Below are positions 1 to 11,553 of a stretch of 64,000 bases of DNA, in pieces. Under the pieces are notes generated by a model, which was not told where the DNA came from, did not search any database, and worked only from the letters and a program-made list of their open reading frames with translations. The translations under genes and the position numbers were made by a program. Source of the DNA: Spiroplasma endosymbiont of Lasioglossum villosulum (lineage in GTDB: Bacteria > Bacillota_I > Bacilli_A > Mycoplasmatales > VBWQ01); the NCBI RefSeq assembly GCF_964020195.1, contig NZ_OZ026539.1, positions 624,299 through 688,298 on the forward strand, given 5' to 3'. Each line of letters begins with the position of its first letter. The first letter of the stretch is position 1.

Positions 1-1006
1 TAAAACAACCAATATTTCATTTTGCACCTTGATTTTTAATACCTTTTTTATTATTTTTAAAATATTGTTTTTTTAACTTTTTATGATTATCTAATTCTTT
101 ATATAAATAATCAATTAATTGTTCATATTGACCATTATTAATGAAATCTTTACAATTATTATATTCACTTCAATATTTTCCTTTATTTCCCGCCATTATA
201 CCAAGATATAATGTTCTAATTAAATGGAATTTATCTAAAACAACCTCAGCACCAAGATAATCAGCAACTTCTTTAATTCATCCAGCACTATCTCCACAAA
301 TAATTATTTTTGCTTGTTCAACATTTTCATAAAATTTTTGACAATGTTCTTTAACAAATTCAGCAGTTTTTTTAACTCCAATTGCTGTTCTTGTTGGTCT
401 AATAATTGCTTTTACTCTTTTATTTTGTACTTTATGATTAATATTATCTGTATATGTTGTTATTAATCTCATAGAGTATTTTATACCTTTACGTTTAAAA
501 TCTCAAAACTTTCGATGTCCATCATCAATTGCTACAAAAATAGGTTGATTTTTTTCTAATTTTACTTTTACTGGATTTGCTTCAATTACTTCTAAATTTT
601 TAAAAACTCTATGAACAGTACTAACACTAATACCTGCTTTTTTACAAATAGCATAAATATCATGATATCTTTTTCCATCAGCAAAATATTCAATAATAGT
701 TTGTTCAACATCTTCACCAATTCTTTTATATTTAGGTAATTCTAGTCATTCATCAACTAAACAAATACGAACTCATTTTTGTAATTTTTCATCAAAATAT
801 TCATAAATTCTTCTTTTATAAGTTACTAATCCATACATTATTTTTCTTGTTCGATATTGATAATCAACAATTTTATATTTCTTTTTATCTCTTGTATTTT
901 TTATTCTTCAATCTCGTTTTTCTCACTTATTTGTTATATATTCTAAAACTAATTTATCAATTTTTGCACTTTGTTCTCTAAAATTTCATTTATAATTAAA
1001 ATTCAC
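1..1006 (-). CDS. UPF0236 / Mbov_0401-type transposase-like protein, 3' end beyond window
   Basis: The frame runs from a GTG at 1006 (preceded by AGGAGAAG) off the left edge, reading TGA as Trp. Visible motifs are IDDGHRKF and CGDSAGW, the conserved Asp-containing blocks of the UPF0236 family, transposase-like proteins often carried by mollicute integrative elements. It is a diverged relative of the complete copy at 57684-58844, which has IDDGHRKF and CGDSAKW at matching places. Both copies lie divergently next to the phage terminase locus; here the terminase itself is almost gone. The family assignment comes from motifs. The enzymatic role of UPF0236 proteins is inferred from the family, not shown here. 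Confidence 0.8.
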
Positions 1007-1128
1007 ATTTACTTCTCCTAACTATTTTAAAAAAATCTAAATTTATTGTAAATATATTTAAAAAATTAATTTACTTAATTATTATATAAATATATAAGTG
1101 TAATTTTAAATAAAATAAAAATTATTTA

Positions 1129-1156
1129 AAAAAACACTTTCATATTTGCTATATAA
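1129..1156 (+). pseudogene. remnant of phage terminase 3' end
   Basis: The last codons before the TAA at 1154 read TF(I)FAI-stop. They match the end of the intact terminase at 58908-60614 (IFTFAI-stop), and the following 150 bp also match the region after that gene. The other roughly 560 codons are missing, so the left element carries a deletion between the UPF0236 gene and this point. Confidence 0.7.
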
Positions 1157-1199
1157 TAAACAATTTCAATATAATTAATAGTATAGGTCTCATAAAATA

Positions 1200-1225
1200 A
1201 ACGCCTTTAATTTAGGAGTTATTTT
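1200..1225 (+). terminator. terminator after the terminase remnant
   Basis: Stem AACGCC / GGAGTT with a 9-base loop, followed by ATTTT. The homologous site at 60658-60684 has AACGC / GCGTT, so the hairpin is kept in both phage copies. Confidence 0.6.
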
Positions 1226-1306
1226 GAATTTAAAAGCATACTTGTAAAAATAATCAAAAATAGTACAATTTAAAAGTAAAATTAAGGAAAAAAGGAGTAA
1301 TTTAAT

Positions 1307-1586
1307 ATGAAAACATGAATAAAAACAAATTTTTATAAAATAACATCAATTTTAGCATTATTTTTAGCAACAACTGGATTAATAGTTGGAGCAGTATCAC
1401 ATCATAAAACAAATGATTTAACTTATTATTTAGATTATGAGGGTAATGCGCACTGGGGGGGCAACTATATGAGAATATAAAGTAAGTGATAAACATAAAA
1501 TATCACTTTATTTTGGATTTAAACCTACATCTGAAAATGATATAAAATGAAACGGAATTTATCCCGATGGATATTTTAGTAACTAA
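1307..1586 (+). pseudogene. phage-linked small membrane protein, out of frame at a G7 tract (phase-variation candidate)
   Basis: The ATG at 1307 follows AAAGGAG. Residues 1-9 (MKTWIKTNF) and a membrane segment (about 10-30) match the intact 93-aa paralogue at 60765-61046. The frame enters a run of seven G (1455-1461) and stops at 1478 after 57 residues. With six G the frame continues as WGATIWEYK...LYFGF...DIKWNGIYPDGYFSN to a TAA at 1584, matching TIWWNKW...LYF...DIKWDGTY in the paralogue. A one-base change in the tract therefore decides whether the outer domain is made. It could be a contingency locus, ordinary decay or an assembly error. The product is probably a one-pass membrane protein of unknown role. 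Confidence 0.75.
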
Positions 1587-1613
1587 CAAATAAATTAAGG
1601 AGATATTAATAAT

Positions 1614-1847
1614 ATGCTTAGTAAAGAATTAGTAATTAAAAAATTAAAAGATAAAATTAAAATATGTGAAAAAATAAAAAAAGAAAATCAACTAAAATTA
1701 AAAAATAAAAAATTGAAAAATACTGATGAAATAACAGAATTAAAAAATATGGAAATGATAGTCTTTAATGACTTTGAAATTCAACTTTGAAAAAAATTCA
1801 TTAAAGAAATAGAAAATGGTGACTTTGATAATAAATTACAAAATTAA
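1614..1847 (+). CDS. small charged coiled-coil protein, 77 aa
   Basis: ATG after TTAAGGAGATATT; one TGA is read as Trp. The protein is Lys/Glu-rich (MLSKELVIKKLKDKIK...) and predicted mostly helical, without a membrane segment. It lies 27 bp after the 93-aa family gene and converges on the 671-aa structural gene, with stops 10 bp apart. There is no counterpart at the same place in the right phage copy, where the 93-aa gene abuts the structural gene directly. Function not recognised. Confidence 0.6.
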
Positions 1848-1857
1848 ATATATTATA

Positions 1858-3873
1858 TTAAATTTCAATATTTATATAAGAAATATTTTCATTATATTTG
1901 TCAAATAAATTAATATTGGTTAAGTTTATTTCTTTTTTATCTGTTATTAAAATTAAATCATAATTACCAGCACCAAATATCCCACTAATTTCTAACCGAT
2001 TTAAGTTATTAATCGGATTTTCAATTTGTAATTCAAATTCATTACTATTATCAATTTTAAAAATTTCTTTATAAAATTCTAATTTAGAAAATAATTGTGA
2101 TTTATTTGAACCATATAAATTTAAAGAATCTTCAATTTTTATTTTATCAATAATTGCTCTTGTAAAATATTTTCCATACTCACCGTTACCAAGTGTTCAA
2201 TCAGCAGGAATCAATGATGGAATATTATTGCTTTCTAATTCATTTGTTATAGATAATCAGTTAAATTGATTATCATCTAGTTTGAATAATTCATTTTGAC
2301 TAATATCATTATTTTTTAATTTAATATTATTTATATCAATAAAATCAAAATATGCAGATTTTAATATTACTTTTGCATCTTTAAATTCTCAAACTTTATC
2401 AGGTGTAGAATGTATAGGATTTGATTTTAATTCAAAGTAATAAGGCAATAATAATTTATAGTCATCATTTAAACCATTATTAATAGAGATAGTTGAATAA
2501 ATATTTTTTGATATCATAATAACTATTTGTTTAAATATTTGAACTTGTGGTAAATTTATATAATTTGGGTAATCTAACTCTCATTGTTTAAATAAATTAG
2601 TAATAACATCGCTTGGTTTTTGATTTTCAAATTTATTACGTAATTTTGCAATGTCTTCATTAAGTTTTGATTTGTCAAAACCATCAAAATTCCTATTATA
2701 AGTATATGTATAAGTTAGCATATCTAATAATACTTTTTGTAAACTATCAATTGTTGGTCTATCTTTTATTTCTAATTCAACATCATGAAATTTATTTGTT
2801 GTAGAAATAAATAAATTATAGTTACCTGCTAAAAATCATGACTCTAATTTTGTATCTTTTAATTCTAGTTCATCAGATAATGGTCATACTTTTGAATTTT
2901 TAGTAACATCATAACCAATTTTAGCATTAGTAACTCTTGCATTATTAATAATTTCTTTTCTTGTTTCACTTCCACCACCAATAGCAATTAAATCTAAAAC
3001 TGATTTTTCTTGTTCTATAAATTGTTTTGCTAATTTTCAAGGTAAAATTTGTTCACTAAATCATTGTTGTAATATTCTAACTTTTGGTTGAGTTTCAATA
3101 GGCATTGATAACAGCGGAAATGCTATTTTATCTTTAACAAATAATTTAGGGTATACTTCCATATTGTCAACTTCACCAAGTACTTTTATATTACCAAAAA
3201 TCATGCTTCTAGGGGCTTTAATTTTTAAACCAGTTACTTTTGTATCTTTATCTAATGGTTTTTGTAATTTAATAATAATGGGATAACCATCTCTTGTTTT
3301 AAAATCTTTAATTTTAATAATAGTAATACTTTTAGTACTTCTTGATTTTGGATTTTGATAAGGTTGTGAATAATTATTTATGATATATAAATTATCAATA
3401 TTATTTTCAGTTAATGGTTCATTAATAGATACTGCATATAACTTAAATTGATTTAATAAATTTATTTCTTGAAAAATTAAATTTTTAATATCAGTCATAC
3501 TATATTCAATTGTATTATCATTAATATTAGGACTTGCTCTTTGATTTAATTGCATAGTAAAGTCTGATGTTTCAACAGCAGTAGTTTTTAATACTTTTTC
3601 AATATCAATAAAACCTATTTTAATAGTATTTGCTGAAAATTTTAAACTATTATTTTCATTATTTTTAAATAAACGCTCAATTTCATAAATATATAAAGTT
3701 CTTTTTTTAAATTCATCGTATGCTCTATTAATATCTGGGTCACTACTAGCACTCATCATATTAGTAAAATCATAAGGAATATTATCAATTAAATAATCAT
3801 TTTCTACTTCTGCTTGATTAAGTTTAGTTTGTTTCTGTGGAAACTTCGTTTGTGGTTTGTTTTTGTTTTCCAT
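1858..3873 (-). CDS. phage structural protein, 671 aa (tail or connector candidate)
   Basis: ATG at 3873 after GGAGAGAACA; five internal TGA codons are read as Trp. The start overlaps the end of the portal-like gene by 50 bp. A homologue of 675 aa lies at 61047-63074: the first 270 residues differ at only about ten places, while the C-terminal part diverges and carries small indels. There is no signal peptide or membrane segment. Position directly after a portal-like gene and a length close to tail-knob or connector proteins of small podoviruses suggest a virion tail component; this is inference from order and size only. The divergent C-terminus would fit an exposed region. Confidence 0.6.
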
Positions 3874-5065
3874 TGTTCTCTCCTATTAATTGGTTATTTT
3901 CGGGATTAAATAGTTTTAATTTAACTGTTAAATTATTAAGTTTTTGTTCATCATTAATATTAAATGTTTTACTATTTAATAAATCTTTATCAATTTTCAC
4001 TAATATTTGAATAAATTTAAGAATATCAATATTAAATTGTCATAATTTTTGTTCAATATAATTAATAGTTGAAATATTTACTGCTGTACTTTCGGGAACT
4101 GATTGTTGTGTTGATTTCTTTTGACTTGGAATATGAATACCACAACGTTTAAATATTTCATTAACATTTCAATCATATATATCAGTTAAATTTTTACCTT
4201 TAAAGTTACTATTTGTCATATTGATATTTTCGTTTTGTTCGTTATTATCTCCGCCACTTTTAAAAATATAATTTTTAGTAACCAAAGTTCTTACTGCTTC
4301 TTCTAATGTTGATTGAACATTACCATAAGTTTGATTAAAAATAAACTTTGGTGAGTTTAAAATAGTATCTAAAACAATTTGTTCATAAATAACATCTAAT
4401 GCTTTAATTTTATCCATTACTTTATTACAATCTGCTAACTCATTTGCTTTATTACGCATAATTGCTATTGGAATATAATTAATATTTAATGTTTGTTCTT
4501 GTTCTAAATTGGGATTATTAATATATTCTTTAAAAGATAATGGAAATTGTTTTTTACTATCATTAACACTATAAATTGCACGGTTAATTGTGACTTGTTC
4601 ATTATTTAATGTATAAATTTCAAATAATCTTACCATTTGTGCATTTTGTTCATAACTATCATAAAAAATAGTGCATTGAATTAATTTACCAGTAATATCA
4701 TAAACTCTTTGTTGTATATCTACTACTTGAAAATATAAGTCATCATTAGCAATATAAATTAAATAACCACTAATTCCTAATTTGCTTAATTTAAAAATAG
4801 AGTTTCAATTTTTTCTATAAAATTCTTGTTTAATTAAATATTGTTTAATAGTTTCATTATTAATATCTAATGGAGCATTATATAAATTAGCGTTATTTTC
4901 TGCTACAAAATCAGTAAAATAAGTTTCATGATTAAAATCATTAAAACCAAAATAATTTAAAATTGAAGCATGTGTACTTTTATTTTTATTAGTTAAAAAT
5001 TTTATTTTTTCATTTTGATTATCACTAATATTACTTTTTTCTTTTCTTTTAAATAGACTTAACAT
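3824..5065 (-). CDS. portal-like (upper collar) protein, 413 aa
   Basis: The start is taken at the ATG at 5065 (MLSLFKRKEKS), because AAAGGTG lies at normal spacing there and is too close to the ATGs at 5074 and 5077. The basic N-terminus is followed by a segment with GISGYLIYIANDDLYFQVVD, then a helical region with YIPIAIMRNKANE and MDKIKALDVIYEQIV. This mix of beta-rich and helical regions and the length fit phage portal proteins, and the neighbours (capsid, scaffold, terminase in the sister copy) support it. A near-identical copy starts at 63025 and leaves the window. The call rests mostly on context; an adaptor protein is the alternative. Confidence 0.5.
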
Positions 5066-5083
5066 AATATTCATCACCTTTTT

Positions 5084-5206
5084 TTAAAATATTTGATTAA
5101 TTTTTAATATGATTTTTACAATGATAAATATAATTAAACCTGCTGTTGCTGATGATAAAATTACTCCTATTAAACCTAAAATAATTTTTATAATTTTAAA
5201 AAACAT
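5084..5206 (-). CDS. small membrane protein, 40 aa
   Basis: ATG at 5206. Almost the whole protein is one hydrophobic helix (IILGLIGVILSSATAGLIIF) flanked by lysines. It lies between the portal-like and receptor-binding-like genes. It could be a holin-like or virion membrane peptide, but nothing in the sequence decides this. Confidence 0.55.
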   Translation of the reverse strand: MFFKIIKIILGLIGVILSSATAGLIIFIIVKIILKINQIF

Positions 5207-5210
5207 AATA

Positions 5211-6923
5211 TTATTCCTGTAATTCTTCTAATTTTTTAAAAATATAATCTCTACCCATACCCCACATTATTCTATTATTATAAATATTAATTTCAGTATC
5301 CGCATTAACATTATTATTTGATATTCATAAACTACTTTTTAAAACATTTGTATCTAATTGATAATAAAAATTAATTATTTGTCAACTATAATTTTTATTA
5401 TTTTCTTTACTAGTATAATCACCAAAACTATAATATATTCTATAATGTGTTTTATCTTTAAATATATATTCTATATGTGTAATATTATTTTTATCTACTA
5501 CGACTTTACCTACTTCTTTTCAATTTGAACCACTTGGACTTGGTGTTGGAGGAATATCTTTTAATTCAATATCTCAATTATTTTCTTCTATTTCATTAGT
5601 TTCTAAATTTTTTGAATTAATTTTTATAGGTTTATCTATATTAATTACACTTGGTGAAGTAATATCTAATGTATTACTTTTAATGCTATAAATTTTATTA
5701 CTTGTTTTAGGCTTATATATTTTAGTTCCTAGTTTATTTCCATCTAGATTAGTTACTATTCAAGAATTACCATCAAAATATGATAGTATTAATTCATCAT
5801 TTTCGGGTTGGACACTTAAATGAGCTTTAATTTCATTAGTAGAATTTGAGTAATAACCTGCTGAATCAATAGCTACATTATGGGCTGTTGGTACTGCACC
5901 ATAAAAGAAAAATACTCCTTTAAGTCCTTGACTGCTTGACATATTAGGTGACCAAAAAATTTGATAATATGTATTTCTTGTTAAAATCATTGATTTTTGC
6001 TCTTCTCATTGTGGATTATTTAAAAAATCTTGTGGTGTTATTAAATAAGAACTTACAGATATTACATTATCTTCTGTAATATTAATGCCATGGCCAGTAA
6101 TTAATTTATTTTGTTTAGTATTAGTTAAGGCTGTAATATTTTTTTGTTGTTTAGCAGAAAAATCACAGGTTGGTGCATGTGTAAAATCACCAATTTGTGG
6201 ATTATTTTGTAATGCTTCAGGTGGTAATGTTCCAATTTCATCTGGTCAATCTAAAATCATTGTTTCAGTTTCTTTATCATAACCAGTTGCAACATAACCT
6301 TTATTAACAAATTTACTAATAGGACCTCTATATATTTCATTTTCATTATCATCAACTAAATCATCATATAATTTAATTTGTTTTAATAATGTAAATTCTT
6401 TTTGTTCTTTAATTAATTCATCAACTTGATTTCTAGTATAAAATGCTTTTAAGTCAATTTTTTCAACATCTATTTCATCATCATTATAACTTGAAAATAT
6501 TTGTTTTAATTCTGTTAATCTTGCTCATATTTTCATTCTACTAGGTGCTAAATCTCAAACATTAATTGTAGGAGTACTATTTGCACTAAATTGAGTACCA
6601 TTATTAAATTGAATAGTAGCATCAACATTAAATTCAATTGGTGTACGATTAAATACTCAATGTTCAACCATTACATAAACCATATCTCTTAATGTTTCTT
6701 TAATTAATTCATCTTTAAAACTATCAAAAGGAAATTTAGATAAAATAAAATCAAGATAAGCATTAATATCATTTTGAGCACGAATAGCAAAAGTTTTAAA
6801 TCAATCATTAACATTAGGTCATGTTTGTATGTATTGCTGTGGTGTTTCTGTAATTTTTCCAGTTAATGGATATCAGTTATTATAATTTTCAAGACTGACA
6901 TCAGTTCAAAGTTTATTAATCAT
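5211..6923 (-). CDS. phage tail / receptor-binding-like protein, 570 aa
   Basis: ATG at 6923, overlapping by a few bases the region where the upstream gene ends; many TGA codons are read as Trp. Residues 1-130 look like a folded virion-attachment domain (QTWPNVNDWFKTFAIRAQND). A helical stretch follows, then near residue 300 the motif NKLITGHGINITEDNVISV, the kind of turn-rich segment (L.aG.gI.I..n.Is) common in tail fibres and receptor-binding proteins of Gram-positive phages. The C-terminal half is beta-rich with many Asn, Ser and Thr. Role inferred: adsorption to the host surface. Confidence 0.5.
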
Positions 6924-6926
6924 AAT

Positions 6927-8645
6927 TTATCATTCCTTAAAAAATGTTTGTTTATAATGATGAGTATGTTTTTTTGTTTTTTTATGTGTTATATGTTCAA
7001 TTTCTTTTTGTATTTTATTTTTACCTTTTTTTATTTTTTTCTTACTTTTTGTTACAACTTGACTATATGCAAACTTTTCTAAATGATGTAATAATCCAGT
7101 ACCAAATAAAGTATTAACACTAAATTTTAAACCAACATTTTTAAATGATTTGTTAATATTTTCAATAGGATTATTAATAACATTTACTACTTTATGATAA
7201 GTTCTAATAGTTCTAAATATTTATCTATATACTTTAAAACTATCTCTAATTACTTGTTGCACCACTGGTGGAGCAAATGCTATTGCTTTTAATCATTTAT
7301 TTTGATTAACTCCATAACCAATGTATCAACCACTATATCAACGATATCAATGGAATGGATGTATTTGAGTAACAAAAGTTTTTGATTTAAGAATACTATC
7401 AACAACTGTAATTGGTTTATATTTAGGATTGCGATGATAAATAGTAATTGCACATTTATCTAATGACAAAGGTTGAATTTTACAACCCATAAATACTGGT
7501 GAATTTAATGGAATTAATTGTGCGTGTTTAATTGCTCTTTTTTCTGCACTAGTAAATAAATCAGTTGCTTTTTCTTTTAATTTCTGAATTTTTTCAAATA
7601 CTTGTTTTTCTAACTTTTCAAATTTTTCTTGTAATTTATATATACTTTCTCGTATTTTTTCAAAATATGGTGTATCTTTTCAAAATTTATTTAAACCTTT
7701 TTTTAAATAAAATCTAATATCAAAATATTTAAAAGTTTGATTTGCTTTTAAAACAAGTTGATGAATAACATTATTTTTAAAATTAAATTTAATAGCATTA
7801 GCACGAATTTTTTGTAAATCTAAAATTAAAGTTTTTCCATATCTATTTTCTGTATGTATTGTATGAACTAAATTTAATCAATCATGTTGATTCATTTTTA
7901 ATACTTCTTTTAAATCAGTATTAATTTTTTTTAAAAAGTTATTTGCTTTTTCAATATCTTTAATTTTAAATTTAGGAGTTAATTGTGGACTTAATTTTAT
8001 TAATGTATTTTGTAATAATAAGTGTTCCATTAATTTTTCTGTTTCTAGTTTTTGAAAATTATTCTTATATTGTCTTTCAGCAACATATCCTAAATCTCGT
8101 AATACTGTTTCACGATTAGGAGTAAAACTATACTTCATTAAATAACGTTTATTACCAATAATTTTATCTGTTAAAATTTCTTTTCCACTTACTTGACTAA
8201 TAATTTCTTGTAAGTTTTTTGCTTCTTTAATACCAACTTGTTCTAATGTTTTAGTTTTTTGTGCTAACTTAATAAATTTAGTTGTACGATAACCACGACT
8301 AATTTTATTAAGTCCAGCAAATGCTGGTAATATATTAAAAAAAGTATTTAATGGTGTTACATTTCCTTTTAAATAATCATAAACTTGATTAATAGTAAAA
8401 TCAGTTAAAAATTCTACACCAACAGCACTAATACTAGCAATTAAATCACTTGCACCTAATCCAAGGGCTACACTTTCACTTAATCCACCAGTAAAAGGAG
8501 CAAGTGCTACTGCTATAACTTGTACACCAATCATTTCTAAAATTTCTCATCAAAAACTTTTGTTTTCTTGTTGGTTACTTGTTCTAGTATGTTTTGGTTT
8601 ATTTATGTTTAAAAGTATTGCTGTACTAGTTGTACCGATTGGCAT
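6927..8645 (-). pseudogene. phage structural protein, interrupted by an in-frame TAA at codon 475
   Basis: ATG at 8645 after AAAGGAAATTA. The frame is open for 572 sense or Trp-TGA codons except for a single TAA at 7221-7223 (VYR-stop-IFRTIR), after which the same frame continues to 6927. Residues about 37-100 contain hydrophobic, glycine-rich segments (VIAVALAPFTGG), the middle is helical and Lys-rich, and the tail is His/Lys-rich. The full length probably ended near FFKEW. The nonsense codon would leave a 474-aa product. No family recognised; its place between capsid and tail genes suggests a virion or injected protein. Confidence 0.6.
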
Positions 8646-8893
8646 AATATTAATTTCCTTTATTTAAGAGTTATTTTAATTGGATTTGTTGTTCCTTTAT
8701 AATTTAAGTCATTAACATTAGCAGTAATGGTTATATATAAGTCACCTGCTTTTTGTTTTTGATTACTTACATTAGTTTTTCCTTGTGCATCACTAAAATA
8801 TTTAATAGTTGGATTTGTTAAATTAGGATTTAATGATTTAAGTTCATTAGTACTTTTTATTTGTGTATTTAATTCACTATTATTGTTATTAAC

Positions 8894-9972
8894 GCTAAAT
8901 TGTAAAGGTAAGTGCAACTAAATTATTTTTCTATCCAAATATTCGATTGGTGAAAGATAATTTAGTATTTTTCTTGGTCTTTGGTTTAAAGACAATATAA
9001 ATTTATGAACTTCATTTTTATTAGTTTTTGAAAAAATAAATTTTTTAGGAAATTTTTCTCTAATTAAACCATTAGTATTTTCATTAGTACCTCTTTGTCA
9101 AGGTGAATATGGATTGGCAAAATAAATTTTTATATCTAAATTTTTTTCAAGTTGTTGTCAATTTGAAAATTCTTTGCCACGATCAAAAGTAATAGTTTTA
9201 ACAATGTTTTTAGGAAGAATTGATAAATAATAACTAACATTTTTATTAATAACTTTAGTAGTTCTGTTTTTAACTAATATTGCTAAAGTAAATCGTGATA
9301 CTCTTTCAACTAAAGTTATTAAACATGATTTGCTTTTACCTCGTGATGATACTATAGTATCTCCTTCTCAATGACCAAGTGTTATACGATCATTAACATT
9401 TATATCTCGTTCTTTAATTGATTTACCATTAAACTTGCCACGATTTTCTTTAGATTTTCGTTTTTTACCTTTTCTTCTTAAATTTTTACTAGTAACTTTA
9501 TCAAGCATTCCAAAATAAATTCAAGTATAAATTGTTTTAAAACTAATAACTCACTCTTTATGAAAATTTTTAATTCTGCCATAAATTTGTTCAGGTGATC
9601 AACCTAATAGTAATTTTTGTTGTACATATTTTACTAAATTCTTATTTTTAAACTTATGAAAACTAATATGTGATTGTTTTCGATTTTCAGCTTTATTTTG
9701 TGCAATTAATGAAAAATAATGATTATTATCTTTATTTCTATTAATTTCTCGAATAATAGTACTAATACTTCGATTAAGATTTTTAGCTATTTCACTAATT
9801 TTAAATTTAAATTTCAATTGATTCTCAATATAAATCCTTTCATCTATGCCAAGATGTTTATAACTCATATAAAAACTCCTTACTTTTTTCTAAACTAAAT
9901 TTAGCATTATGAAATTTTTATATGAGAATTTTTTGCAATTTTATTTACTTGCACTTACAAGTATAACTCAGC
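8894..9972 (-). mobile_element. IS30-type insertion sequence, copy 1 (1079 bp)
   Basis: The ends are imperfect inverted repeats of about 30 bp (GCTGAGTTAT... and GCTAAATTGT..., sharing TAAGTGCAA). Flanks in capsid sense are AATGTT before and GTTAAT after, a GTT duplication. The same 1079-bp unit is at 36672-37750 in the opposite orientation. Confidence 0.9.
8918..9868 (-). CDS. IS30-family transposase, copy 1
   Basis: ATG at 9868 after GTAAGGAG; 316 aa. The N-terminus carries the helix-turn-helix typical of the family (SEIAKNLNRSISTIIREINR). The DDE catalytic core is visible as GHWEGDTI (first Asp), TFDRGKEF (second Asp) and PWQRGTNENTNGLIR (Glu). It appears identical to the copy at 36776-37726 and has no internal stop, so it looks active. 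The gene fills most of the element and is transcribed in the same direction as the capsid gene it disrupts. Confidence 0.92.
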
Positions 9973-10941
9973 AACATTTGCAGCAATATCAGTTGTTAAA
10001 CTTGTAATTTTAGTTTTTAAATCATTTTTATCATTATTAACAATTGCACATAACATTCAGCGTGAAGTTGTTTCTTCATCTGTTATATAGGGTATTGATT
10101 CACCAGTTACTTCTCTACCAACTAAATATCTTCTTCCAACTTTACCATCAGCAATATCTTGAACATATACAACTGTATTTTGTAACATATATCTTTTCAT
10201 TGCTCTTGGTGTTGCTAAAACAAAAGACATAATTTTAGTTTCATTATTATCAGTAAATGTCATATAATCATCCATTACAATTTGACATAGTACACCTTTG
10301 ATGTATAAATCATTTCCATTTAATCTTAATTGTTGAGCAATTTGATTATCAGTAATTAGACCTTTATTATTGGCTAAATAAACAATAGTATCATAAAGAT
10401 TATTAGTAATAAAAAAACGACAATTATTACTATTTCTTAGTTGAAATAAAGTATTTCAAGCATCTAACATTGATTTTAAATATCCTAATGGTGTTTTATC
10501 AGTAATGTCTATTTTAGTTGCATATTTTGCAATTACATTTGTATCATTATTTGCTAAATAATCTGCTAAGTCATTAGCAACTTCATATTGCATTGTATTT
10601 AATAAATTTTGTCCATTTTCAGCATTTAAATCAACATTAGCAATTATTTCACCCGCAACCGCTTCTTCTTTAATTTCTTTTAAAATTTTAACAGTTTCAG
10701 CATAACTAACATCTAATCCTTTGCTTTTATCATTTCATTTTAATACTTTAATTTCTGAATTTTTTGGTTTTTTAACTATAAATTCAATTTTTGTTGAATT
10801 AACCATTTCGATAGGAAAAAAACTTGCTCATGGTGAATTTGATTGTTTATAAAATTCTATAAACTCTGGTGCTTCTACTAATTTTTCGGTATTATCTAAA
10901 TTTTTATTGAATTGTATTGCCATTTTTTGATTTCCTTTCTG

Positions 10942-11316
10942 TTATAAATTATTATTTTTTTTATAATCCAATAATGTACTTTTTATTGAATTTTGTTGAT
11001 TTGTTATTATTGTTTGTTGTTTACCACCTGTATTAATTATTTCTTTAAATACTGGTTGTTCTTTAATAATTTTTTTAATAGTTTCTTCAATTTTTGAATT
11101 TTCTAAATTATTAGTTTTAAATTTTAAAAAATCATAAAATTCAGTTTTAACTTGATATTTTTTAAATATATTAATTATTTCTTTTTCTTTAATTTCTTGA
11201 TTAAGTTTATTTAACTTATTTTCTGCTTCATTAACTTTATTTTCTATTTCTTGTTGAGCATTATTTTCAGTTAAAGGTTCAGTTGTTTGTTGAACATTAT
11301 CTTCATTTTCTAACAT
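10942..11316 (-). CDS. phage scaffold-like protein, 124 aa
   Basis: Starts at the ATG at 11316. Gln/Asn-rich N-terminus, then a long Lys/Glu coiled coil (NKVNEAENKLNKLNQEIKEK) and a polar C-terminus, with no membrane segment. A short, charged coiled-coil protein immediately upstream of the capsid gene is the usual signature of a capsid assembly scaffold. The role is inferred from position and composition. Confidence 0.5.
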   Translation of the reverse strand: MLENEDNVQQTTEPLTENNAQQEIENKVNEAENKLNKLNQEIKEKEIINIFKKYQVKTEFYDFLKFKTNNLENSKIEETIKKIIKEQPVFKEIINTGGKQQTIITNQQNSIKSTLLDYKKNNNL

Positions 11317-11331
11317 TTACATCACTCTTTA

Positions 11332-11520
11332 TTATTTATTTTCTTTATTAATTTTTTCATTTAATTTTGCTATTTTTTTTTGATGTTTTATAATTTTGTT
11401 ATTTGCTCTAACATGTTTTGGAGTTGTGATAAATCTTTTTAATAAAACAATAATTTCTCTGCAAATTAATGTTCCAACACTTGTTCCAATAATTATTAAT
11501 TCATGTAAAAATTCTTTCAT
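11332..11520 (-). CDS. small one-pass membrane protein, 62 aa
   Basis: ATG at 11520 after GAAAGGAAAA. One hydrophobic helix (LIIIGTSVGTLICREIIVLL) is followed by a strongly basic coiled tail rich in Lys and Asn. It lies in the small-gene block between the membrane protein at 11729 and the scaffold gene. A holin-like or virion membrane role is possible but not supported by a recognised motif. Confidence 0.55.
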   Translation of the reverse strand: MKEFLHELIIIGTSVGTLICREIIVLLKRFITTPKHVRANNKIIKHQKKIAKLNEKINKENK

Positions 11521-11553
11521 CTGAATATTTTCCTTTCAATTGTTTATTTTTAA

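Larger units (their letters stand above)
8660..10923 (-). pseudogene. major capsid protein, split by an IS30-type element
   Basis: ATG at 10923 (MAIQFNKNLDNTEKLVEAPE). The upper part runs to 9973, the insertion occupies 8894-9972, and the frame resumes at 8893 and ends at 8660. Removing the element and one copy of the GTT duplication restores an uninterrupted 393-aa protein across ANV-NNNNSELNT. The N-terminal 310 residues have the look of an HK97-type coat protein (a replicated-site helix with IEFIVKKPKNSEIKVLKWND, later AIQ/QLRLNG and IADGKVGRRYLVG). The C-terminal 75 residues look like a small beta-rich Ig-like add-on (GDLYITITANVNDLNYKG). It directly follows a scaffold-like gene, as usual for capsid genes. 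The insertion should abolish virion assembly from this copy. Confidence 0.7.

Noticed and set aside
10044-10232. Plus-strand open frame opposite the capsid gene
   Set aside because: It mirrors the capsid coding strand, lacks a ribosome binding site and has the composition of an antisense shadow.
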